From contig NZ_SSHJ01000035.1 of NCBI RefSeq assembly GCF_005925345.1, positions 1 through 35,013 of the forward strand: DNA of 35,013 bases, in the 5' to 3' direction. The position numbers and the translations under genes were made by a program. Shown in pieces: positions 1 to 7,900 of this stretch (the first letter of the stretch is position 1; each line of letters starts with the position of its first letter). Below the pieces are notes generated by a model. That model saw only the letters and a list, made by a program, of their open reading frames with translations. It made no database searches and was not told where the DNA came from. Origin of the DNA: Pedobacter ureilyticus (GTDB taxonomy: Bacteria; Bacteroidota; Bacteroidia; Sphingobacteriales; Sphingobacteriaceae).

Positions 1-134
1 ACTTAGAATGTTCGCCGTGGTAAAAAGAAAACAAAAATATGTGGAAAACTATATAAAAGCAGCTTGATGGAAATATATTTTGAATTTAATTTGCTTTTAT
101 CATAATCCTAGAATACGTTAGTTAATAAAAAAAT

Positions 135-180
135 GAGGAATCTATTTCACAACAGATTCCTCGTTCCTCAGAATGACAAG
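135..180. repeat. Short intergenic palindrome, REP-like, downstream of the peroxidase gene
   Basis: GAGGAATCT (135-143) and AGATTCCTC (154-162) are perfect 9-bp inverted arms. The tail CGTTCCTCAGAATGAC resembles the outer arm of the longer palindrome at 10575-10643 (AGATTTCTCC, then CGTCGAAATGAC), so both look like members of one dispersed intergenic family. It lies just past the stop codon of the minus-strand peroxidase gene and could also act as its terminator. The family assignment is inferred from these two copies only. Confidence 0.6.
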
Positions 181-183
181 AAA

Positions 184-702
184 TTAAAAATTCTTAACAA
201 TTTGCTCATCTAAAGGTTTTACCGCAGAACGATAACGATGTACCAGTTGGCCTTTTTCATTGATCAAGAATTTTTCGAAATTCCACTTGATATCGCCAGT
301 AAAATCTGGGTTGGCTTGCGAGGTTAAATATTGAAACAATGGAGAAATATCCTTTCCTTTCACATCGCTTTTTTCGGCAATTAAAAAGGTAGTCGCAAAT
401 TTACTTGAGCAAAATTCTTTAATTTCTGCATTGGTTCCAAGCTCCTGTCCACCAAAGTTTGCAGACGGAAAGCCAATTAACACCACGTTTTTACCGTATT
501 GTTTATGCAATTTTTCTAGATCTTCGTACTGCTTAGTGTAGCCACATTTAGAAGCAGTATTTACAATTAAAATCTTTTTACCCTTAAACTTAGCAAGCTT
601 TACTTCCTTGCCATCTAACGTTTTAAAAGAAAAACCATAAATGTCTTTTGGTGGGTTTGGTGCTATAAACAAGCCAAAAAATATCAATAATGTATTAATC
701 AT
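184..702 (-). CDS. Glutathione peroxidase family thiol peroxidase
   Basis: This 172-residue protein is a member of the GPx family, which reduces hydroperoxides; bacterial non-selenium members usually take electrons from thioredoxin. Visible residues are the peroxidatic Cys53 in NTASKCGYT, Gln86 in FGGQE, Trp140-Asn141 in KWNFEKF (together the usual Cys-Gln-Trp-Asn active site), and Cys98 in EFC, the position of the resolving cysteine in thioredoxin-dependent members. The common FPCNQFGG motif reads FPSANFGG, so the middle cysteine is lost, but it is not the resolving one. The first 14 residues are hydrophobic and may act as a signal or anchor, placing the enzyme at the membrane or periplasm (inference). 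It is transcribed alone, divergent from the lipoprotein gene at 824. A TATATTCG box, one mismatch from TAnnTTTG, lies upstream on the minus strand at 728-735. Confidence 0.92.
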   Translation of the reverse strand: MINTLLIFFGLFIAPNPPKDIYGFSFKTLDGKEVKLAKFKGKKILIVNTASKCGYTKQYEDLEKLHKQYGKNVVLIGFPSANFGGQELGTNAEIKEFCSSKFATTFLIAEKSDVKGKDISPLFQYLTSQANPDFTGDIKWNFEKFLINEKGQLVHRYRSAVKPLDEQIVKNF

Positions 703-810
703 AATTTTTAAAATTTAATTTATTAAACGAATATAGAGAGAAAATGGTTCACCTACATCATTAATATTTTCTCCCGATAGGTAAAGTAAGAAATATCAAA
801 GGTGTTTTTA

Positions 811-818
811 TATATTTG
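811..818 (+). promoter_or_regulatory. Bacteroidota -7 promoter box (TATATTTG)
   Basis: TATATTTG matches the Bacteroidota -7 consensus TAnnTTTG exactly and ends 5 bases before the ATG at 824. No clear TTG -33 element sits at the expected distance. If it is real, transcription would start at or very near the start codon, giving a nearly leaderless mRNA. Confidence 0.4.
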
Positions 819-823
819 ATTCG

Positions 824-1507
824 ATGAAATCAACTCGAATATTATACCATTTTAGTTTTCTGCTTGTTGTATCGTTTAGTTTGTTTTCGTGCAATAAATC
901 AAACAACGAGCCTAAACCAGAGATGAAATATAACTATTTCCCGCTAAATGTTGGCGCCGAAGTAATATATAATGTAGACTCTACCGTGTACAACAACTTC
1001 AATAACTCTACCACCAATTACATTTTCCAACTAAAAGATATTACTACCAATAAGTTTATAGATGCCCAAGGTAACGAAGCGTTTAGAATAGAACGATTTA
1101 AGAAAACCGATACCGATGACTGGTTTTTTCAAAAAGTTATCGTTAGAAAAATCATCAGTAACCGTGCCGAAGAAGTGCTAGACAATAAAAGGTATGTGAG
1201 ATTGGTATTTCCGCCTACGCTACAATCTACTTGGAACGGCAATCTTTATAATGATTTAGGTGCTTGGCCACATGAGGTAAAAGATTTAGATGTTCCCCTA
1301 ACTATTGCAGCCAACAATTTAGATTCTACCATTGCCATTCAGCAATACAATGAAGTTAATTTAATTAGAGAAGATATTTACGATGAAACTTATGCCAAAA
1401 ATATTGGTCTGGTAGTTAAAAAAGTAAAAGCCGTTGATAAAAATATAAATACCGGTGTAATCACTAGAGGCTATAAATATAAAATGGAATTGGCAAGCTG
1501 GAAGTAG
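824..1507 (+). CDS. Hypothetical lipoprotein
   Basis: I do not recognise the family of this 227-residue protein. It has a clear type II signal peptide: basic start MKSTR, a hydrophobic stretch to residue 21 and a lipobox LFSC with Cys23 as the lipidation site. The mature part starts with an Asn/Lys/Pro-rich linker (about 24-33) and continues as a mixed, probably beta-rich domain with no obvious catalytic motif. The residues after the cysteine (NKS) do not look like a strong surface-export signal. It stands alone between the divergent peroxidase and topA, and is followed by twin hairpins that probably end transcription. The start is fixed by the signal peptide. Confidence 0.75.
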   Translation: MKSTRILYHFSFLLVVSFSLFSCNKSNNEPKPEMKYNYFPLNVGAEVIYNVDSTVYNNFNNSTTNYIFQLKDITTNKFIDAQGNEAFRIERFKKTDTDDWFFQKVIVRKIISNRAEEVLDNKRYVRLVFPPTLQSTWNGNLYNDLGAWPHEVKDLDVPLTIAANNLDSTIAIQQYNEVNLIREDIYDETYAKNIGLVVKKVKAVDKNINTGVITRGYKYKMELASWK

Positions 1508-1510
1508 CGT

Positions 1511-1549
1511 GCGAAAGATTTTTCGCCCGTACTACGAAAGATTTTTCGC
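1511..1549 (+). terminator. Tandem twin hairpins, probable terminator
   Basis: GCGAAA-GATT-TTTCGC (1511-1526) and CGAAA-GATT-TTTCG (1535-1548) are two copies of nearly the same small hairpin 24 bases apart, starting four bases after the lipoprotein stop codon. A CTTTTGC stretch follows. Their position fits transcription termination, but the T-run is short. Confidence 0.45.
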
Positions 1550-1638
1550 TTTTGCTTCAACATTTTTCAATTAGTAGATGTATAATTAACCGAGTTTACG
1601 GATAATCCACATCATAACAATCGAACAATAGACATAAA

Positions 1639-1658
1639 TTAACCAATTACATGGTTAA
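1639..1658. repeat. Inverted repeat TTAACC...GGTTAA, dispersed intergenic type
   Basis: TTAACC (1639-1644) and GGTTAA (1653-1658) form a small palindrome, followed by CCGATTAACA. A closely similar run (TTAACCGAATAACCAATTAC) occurs at 13289 in another intergenic gap, so this is probably a dispersed low-complexity spacer repeat. No function can be assigned. Confidence 0.4.
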
Positions 1659-1705
1659 CCGATTAACACTACAATTATTTTTCTTTAAAAAAAACGCCAT
1701 CAATT

Positions 1706-1736
1706 TTGATATTCGGGGATATTATAGTTTTATTTG
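1706..1736 (+). promoter_or_regulatory. Putative topA promoter (TTG - N20 - TTTATTTG)
   Basis: TTG at 1706-1708 and TTTATTTG at 1729-1736 (one mismatch from TAnnTTTG) are 20 bases apart, the spacing seen for Bacteroidota -33/-7 promoters. The ATG of topA follows 17 bases later. Confidence 0.4.
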
Positions 1737-1753
1737 CACAAAATCCCTAATTA

Positions 1754-4297
1754 ATGGCAAAAAATTTATTGATAGTAGAGTCTCCCGCAAAAGCGAAAAC
1801 CATAGAAGGATATCTTGGAAAAGATTTTTTAGTGAAATCTAGCTATGGCCATATTCGTGATTTGGTTAAGGGCGACATGGGAATTGATGTGGACAATGAT
1901 TTTTCGCAAACTTATGAAGTGCCAGCCGATAAAAAACAGGTGGTAGCCGAATTAAAAAAACTAGCCAAGGGAGCCGAAACGGTATGGTTAGCATCCGATG
2001 AGGACCGCGAAGGAGAGGCTATTTCTTGGCACCTATTTGAAACCTTGGGATTAAAGAAAGAGAACACTAAGCGTATCGTATTTCACGAAATTACCAAGCC
2101 TGCCATTCTAAAAGCCATTGAAACGCCTAGAGGTATAGACTATAATTTGGTTTACGCACAACAAGCTCGTAGGGTTTTAGATCGTTTGGTGGGTTTTGAA
2201 CTTTCTCCTGTGCTTTGGAAAAAAGTAAAGCCTTCTTTATCTGCTGGTCGTGTGCAATCTGTTGCTGTACGGTTAATTGTAGATAGAGAACGTGAAGTAA
2301 ATAAATTTAACAGTGCTGCTGCATTTAAAATTACGGCACAATTTACCACCGGAAAAGGCAGAGAAATTGTTAAAGCAGAGTTACCTCAGCGTTTTGAAAA
2401 AGCTGAAGAAGCAGAGAAATTTCTTCAAGATTGTATAAATGCCAACTTTAAGGTAAATAATTTAGAGGTTAAGCCTGCAAAGAGAAATCCGGCGGCACCA
2501 TTTACCACTTCTACGCTACAACAAGAAGCTTCCAGAAAATTGGGGTATTCAGTAGCCAGAACCATGCAAATTGCACAGCGGCTGTACGAAAATGGTAAAA
2601 TCACTTATATGCGTACCGATTCGGTAAACTTATCAGAAACTGCCATTGCTGCTGCCGCTGCCGAAATTAAATCGGCCTACGGTAACCAATACCACCAACC
2701 AAGAGTTTACAAAACCAAATCTGCGGGTGCACAAGAAGCTCACGAAGCCATACGCCCTACTTATTTTGATAGACATACCACCGATGGCGATAACGCCGAA
2801 AAAAGACTATATGAGCTGATTTGGAAACGAGCCATCGCCTCTCAAATGAGCGAAGCCGTTTTTGAAAAAACATCAGTTGATATAGGGGTAAGTAGTAGAA
2901 AGGAAATTTTTAGTGCAGCAGGCGAAGTATTAAAATTTGATGGCTTTCTAAAGGTTTATCTAGAATCTACGGACGATGAAGATGATGAGAACGAAAATAA
3001 CTTACTACCGCCTTTGTCTGTAGGACAACTACTTTCTTTAAAAGAAATGTTGGCTACTGAGCGTTTCTCTAGGCCGCCTGCACGTTATACTGAAGCCAGT
3101 TTGGTGAAAAAATTAGAAGAATTAGGCATTGGCCGACCTTCTACTTACGCACCAACTATTTCTACCATACAAAATAGAGGTTATGTCGTTAAAGAAGACA
3201 AGGACGGTAAAAAGAGAGATTTTCTCGCTTTTTCGTTAACTGATGGCAAAATCAGTAAGCAGCAAAAATCAGAAATTACTGGAGCCGAAAAAGCTAAGCT
3301 CTTCCCTACCGATATTGGCGAAGTGGTTAACGATTTCTTGGTAGAGCACTTTAAAGGTATCGTAGATTTTAACTTTACTGCTAAGGTAGAAAAACAGTTT
3401 GATGAGATTGCCCAAGGTTTACAAGAATGGACAGATATGCTTCATTCGTTTTACAAACCATTCCATAACGAGGTAGAAACTACTATAGAAACTGCAGACA
3501 GAGCTACTGGAGAGCGTTTGCTAGGTACAGATCCTACAACAGGTAAAAATGTGTATACCAAAGTTGGGCGTTTTGGTCCGCTGGTACAAATTGGCGAGCT
3601 AAGTGATAATGAGGAAGAGAAACCTCGTTACGCAAGTTTAACCAAGGCACAGTCCGTTGGTACTATTACACTAGAAGACGCTTTAGATTTATTCAAACTT
3701 CCGTTTCAATTGGAAGATTATGAAGGTAAAGAAGTTGCCGTGGGTATTGGTCGTTTTGGCCCTTATGTAAAATGGGGAGATACTTTTATTTCTATTCCTA
3801 AAAACGAAGATCCGCTAAGTGTAGATCAAGCTAGAGCTATCGAAATTATCGATGAAAAAATAACTGCTGATTCACCTGTTGCTTCTTACGAAGGTTTGCC
3901 AGTAACGAAAGGCACAGGGCGTTTTGGTCCTTTCATTAAATGGAATAATTTATTCATCAATGTTCCTAAAGCTTACAATTTTGATGCGCTTTCTGCAAAT
4001 GATATTAAAGAACTGATTGAGAAAAAGATTGAGAAAGAGAACAATCGTTACATACAGCAGTGGGAAAGTGAAAAAATTGCTATCGAGAACGGCCGCTGGG
4101 GACCATTTATCCGTTTCGGAAAGGAAATGCTTAAGTTAAAAAACAACCCCAAAACCAAAGGGAAATATACCGCAGAAGAGCTAGCTGAAATCTCGTTAGA
4201 GGAAGTTAAGAAACTGATTGTAGAACAATCGCCAAAGGCGTTTGATGTAAAGAAAAAAGCTCCAGCTAAAAAGAAAGCAGTAGCGAAGAAAAAGTAA
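1754..4297 (+). CDS. topA: DNA topoisomerase I (type IA)
   Basis: This 847-residue enzyme relaxes negative supercoils through a 5'-phosphotyrosine intermediate. The N-terminal Toprim domain (about residues 3-120) has Glu9 in LLIVESPAKAKTIEG and the acidic Mg-binding triad Asp82, Asp84, Glu86 in SDEDREGE. The catalytic tyrosine is Tyr285 in KITYMRTDSVNLS. The C-terminal third has no four-cysteine zinc fingers. It carries four copies of the topoisomerase C-terminal repeat with a GRFGP or GRWGP core (about 595-800), then a Lys/Ala-rich tail (KKKAPAKKKAVAKKK) that probably contacts DNA. The length and zinc-free C-terminus are usual for Bacteroidota. The ATG directly precedes the conserved Toprim motif. 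An overlapping reading frame starting at 1651 is a shadow. Confidence 0.98.
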   Translation: MAKNLLIVESPAKAKTIEGYLGKDFLVKSSYGHIRDLVKGDMGIDVDNDFSQTYEVPADKKQVVAELKKLAKGAETVWLASDEDREGEAISWHLFETLGLKKENTKRIVFHEITKPAILKAIETPRGIDYNLVYAQQARRVLDRLVGFELSPVLWKKVKPSLSAGRVQSVAVRLIVDREREVNKFNSAAAFKITAQFTTGKGREIVKAELPQRFEKAEEAEKFLQDCINANFKVNNLEVKPAKRNPAAPFTTSTLQQEASRKLGYSVARTMQIAQRLYENGKITYMRTDSVNLSETAIAAAAAEIKSAYGNQYHQPRVYKTKSAGAQEAHEAIRPTYFDRHTTDGDNAEKRLYELIWKRAIASQMSEAVFEKTSVDIGVSSRKEIFSAAGEVLKFDGFLKVYLESTDDEDDENENNLLPPLSVGQLLSLKEMLATERFSRPPARYTEASLVKKLEELGIGRPSTYAPTISTIQNRGYVVKEDKDGKKRDFLAFSLTDGKISKQQKSEITGAEKAKLFPTDIGEVVNDFLVEHFKGIVDFNFTAKVEKQFDEIAQGLQEWTDMLHSFYKPFHNEVETTIETADRATGERLLGTDPTTGKNVYTKVGRFGPLVQIGELSDNEEEKPRYASLTKAQSVGTITLEDALDLFKLPFQLEDYEGKEVAVGIGRFGPYVKWGDTFISIPKNEDPLSVDQARAIEIIDEKITADSPVASYEGLPVTKGTGRFGPFIKWNNLFINVPKAYNFDALSANDIKELIEKKIEKENNRYIQQWESEKIAIENGRWGPFIRFGKEMLKLKNNPKTKGKYTAEELAEISLEEVKKLIVEQSPKAFDVKKKAPAKKKAVAKKK

Positions 4298-4304
4298 CAA
4301 TTAA

Positions 4305-4413
4305 GAACAAAGAGTAAGGAACAAGGAATAAAGACTGGGGTTATTAATCTCTTGATATTTATTCCTCTATATTTGCTCCTTTATCCTTGTTCTTTGCTCC
4401 TTTATCCTTACTC
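4305..4413. repeat. Imperfect long inverted repeat between topA and the next gene
   Basis: The left part (about 4305-4333, rich in AACAAAGAGTAAGGAACAAGG) is complementary, imperfectly and with internal repetition, to the right part (about 4374-4413, rich in CCTTTATCCTTACTC). The unit AAGGA(A/T)AAAG recurs several times. It fills the whole gap, so it may end topA transcription or be a dispersed spacer repeat. It stops four bases before the next ATG. Confidence 0.5.
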
Positions 4414-4416
4414 TAG

Positions 4417-4821
4417 ATGAAGAAAGACTTACCCGAAAATATTGTAGAAGACGTTGCCATTGCTATTGTTTTAATGAGCGAAACCCCAGAAGTAAAAAAC
4501 TGGACGGTATACCTTGTCAATTTCAAGAACGAACCTATCACCAACGTTTTGATTACCTCTAAAGGTTACGGCGAAAAAGACGGTAAACAAGTAAAAACGT
4601 CATTGCTAAGGCATTTTATAGGCGATGTTGCGGCTCAAAGCTCGGCCGGCGTAGAAGCCATTGACCCAGCTGTTTTTGGCCTAACTAATGAATATTGGCT
4701 TAGTTATTATATAGGTAGCACCATTTATGATAAGAAATTCATTTTTTTGCCAGAAAGCATTGTTGATGAAAACCTGATGAGAATTCCGGTGCTGAATAAG
4801 CCTGGAGTGATGATCAAATAG
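4417..4821 (+). CDS. Conserved hypothetical protein (Bacteroidota type)
   Basis: This is a 134-residue soluble protein without signal peptide, membrane segment or a domain I can name. It begins MKKDLPENIVEDVAIAIV and has an alternating strand pattern (WTVYLVNF, ITNVLITSKG, KKFIFLP) suggesting a small alpha/beta fold. I have the impression of a conserved Bacteroidota family but cannot place it. It is preceded by the topA spacer repeat and followed by a 149-bp gap in which I see nothing clear. Codon use resembles the neighbours. Confidence 0.75.
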   Translation: MKKDLPENIVEDVAIAIVLMSETPEVKNWTVYLVNFKNEPITNVLITSKGYGEKDGKQVKTSLLRHFIGDVAAQSSAGVEAIDPAVFGLTNEYWLSYYIGSTIYDKKFIFLPESIVDENLMRIPVLNKPGVMIK

Positions 4822-4970
4822 TCGATTGGTTCACTTGCTCGATGCTTTAGTTTAAATCAACGAGAATAATTGAAAAAACAAATCCGTAACTGAACTTTAA
4901 ACAAATAATCTCTATCCCCAACAAATCTATTCTTTTTTCGTTATCTTCATATCTAAAGTCTATTTAGCGT

Positions 4971-7900
4971 ATGAACCAACAAAACTCACCAGTTATCGCT
5001 CCCAAACGACCTACTTTAAAAGTAATCGTTATTGTTGTTCTTGTTTTATCTGCCATTGTTGCCGGTTACTTTTTACTGAAAAAAGATAAGAAACAAGATC
5101 ATTCCCAATTTGCCAAATATATTGATGCCTACACTTCGGGTATTGTATCTAAGAAAAGTTTCATTAGGGTACATTTGGCCAACTCGGTAAGCAATACCAC
5201 CGATTTAGGAGAAACCGACAAAAAACTGTTCGACTTCTCTCCTTCTATTAAAGGAAAAACCTATTGGATTGATGCACAAACTTTGGAGTTTCGCCCAGAT
5301 GAGAACTTAGAGCCCGATCAGAAGTATGAAGCAACCCTAAATTTGTCTAAAATATTTCCTGTCGAAGAAAAACTGGAAGAATTTGAATTTGACTTTAAGG
5401 TAATTAAGCCCGGATTGGCTTTCACCGAAAATGGTTTAGTTTCTCAAAATAATACGTCTTTAAACTTAATGAAGTTAACAGGAGAAATAACCACTTCTGA
5501 TGTAGAAGACACAGAAAAAATTGAGAAAACCTTAACGCTAAACTCTCCCCAAAAATTAAGTATTAAGTGGAACCATAACCCGCAAAAGCAAACTTCTACC
5601 TTTACCATAGATAGTATCCAAAAAACCAATGCCAGTTTAACCCTTAACTGGGATGGCGAGGGGATTGAAGCCGATGATGATAATGGCGAGGTAACACTTG
5701 AAATTCCTGCTAAAAATGTATTCAAAGTATTAGCCATTAAGGCGATACAAAAAGAAGAAGATTATGTTTTAATCCAATGTTCTGAGCCGGTAAGCGTAAC
5801 GCAAGATTTGGCAGGGCTAATCAATATTGGCAACGTAAGTGATTTGCGCTTTACCATAGATGGCAGCCAAATTAAGGTTTATGCACCAGATGCTTTAGAA
5901 GGCAATTACAACGTGGTAATCAACAGTTCGGTAACCAACATCAATGGTAAAAACTTAGAAGCTGCTAAAAGTGCAAACCTTATTTTTGAGAACAAAAAAC
6001 CTGCGGTAACCATTGCCGGTGCAGGTACCATCCTCCCCAATTCGGGCAAGTTAGTATTACCTTTCGAAGCTGTAAATCTAAAAGCTGTAGATGTTACCAT
6101 TATCAAAATTTTCCAAGATAACATTCCTCAGTTTTTTCAGGTAAACAACTACAAAGAAGGTAACGAATTACGTCGTGTAGCCAAACCTATTTTACAAAAA
6201 ACCATCCATTTAAGCGAAGATAAATCTTTAGATCTTCGTAGAAAAAACCGGTTCACACTCGATTTAGACAAGCTGATTAAAACCGAACCTGGCGCCATGT
6301 ACCGCGTTAGTATCATGTTTAAGCGATCTTACGCCTTATACAATTGTGCACAAAACAGTGCTAATGAAAATACCGAAAGCGATGAAGAAAGTGAGTACGG
6401 TGGCTACGATTATGGAGAGAAGATAGACGAGGATGACGATTTTTGGAACAACTACCAGAACTACTACCCTCGTGGCTACCGCTGGAGCGATCGGGAAGAT
6501 CCTTGCACACCATCTTATTACACCAGCGAAAGATGGGCACACCGGAATTTACTATCGTCAAATATTGGCTTAATTGCCAAACGCGGAAACGATGAAAGTA
6601 TGTTGGTAGTAGCCACTGATTTATTATCAGCTAAACCTTTAAGTGGCGTAAGTATTGAGCTGCTAGATTACCAAAAACAAGTGCTAACCACCGTTAAAAC
6701 CGATGGCGATGGTATGGCTAATTTCTCTTTAAAAAGAAAACCATTTTTGTTGGTAGCTAAAAATGGTGCCGAACGTGGCTATTTAAAACTAGATGATGGT
6801 AATTCGCTGCCTTTATCTAGGTTTGATGTTGGCGGAGAGATAGTGCAAAATGGCATAAAAGGTTTCATTTACGGCGAACGCGGCGTATGGCGACCAGGCG
6901 ACAGCATCTATTTATCATTTATATTAGAAGATAAGCTGGGTAAACTCCCTGCCAATTACCCTGTAATTTTTGAATTATATAACCCTAAAGGGCAATTGGT
7001 TAAAAAACAAAGTAATACCAAACCTTTAAATGGTTTTTACACTTTTAAAACCGCCACAGAAAATACGGCGCCAACTGGCGGATGGCAGGCTAAATTTAAA
7101 GCCGGTGGCGCTACTTTTAACAAAAACCTTAAAATAGAAACAGTTACGCCTAATCGCATCAAAATTAATTTTGATTTGGGAGGTAAAAAATATTTGGGTA
7201 ACGGAAGGGTTTCTGCTGCTACCTTATCGGCTAAATGGTTGTTTGGTACACCTGCCCAAAATCTAAAAGCCAAGGTCGATATCAATTTAAGCAAAGGCGA
7301 AACCTCATTCCCGAAATTTAAAGATTATTCGTTCGATAACCCTATTGTGCAGTTTGATACGCAGTTAAAAACTGTATTTGAAGGCACATTAAACGAAGCT
7401 GGCGTAGCTACAGTAAATACCAACTTAAACGATCAAATGGCTGCTCCGGGTATACTAAGAGCAAATATCACTACTAAAGTTTTTGAACCAGGAGGCAATT
7501 TCAGTATCGATAATTTCAGTATCCCCTACCACGTTTACGACAATTATTTTGGCATCAAATCTCCGCAAGGCGATAAGATGACGGGAATGTTGGTAACGGG
7601 AAAAGACCATGAGGTGGATATTGTAAACGTAAATAGAGATGGTGCCTTGTTGAATACCAATAAAACAGTTACGGTAGCTTTGTATAAAGTACAATGGCGC
7701 TGGTGGTGGGAACAAAACAACCAAGAAAACTATGCCAACTTTACACAGAACGAGTACAATAAACTCATCAGATCTGAACAGCTAGAGATGCAAAATGGCA
7801 AAGCTAAATGGAATTTAAGAATTGACGAACCTGAATGGGGTCGCTATTTAATTGTGGTGGGCAATACTTATGGCGGTGGCCATTTTGCAGCTAGAGAAGT

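Noticed and set aside
1651..1842. A 63-residue plus-strand frame overlapping the start of topA
   Set aside because: It overlaps the conserved Toprim start of topA in another frame and shows no protein-like features.
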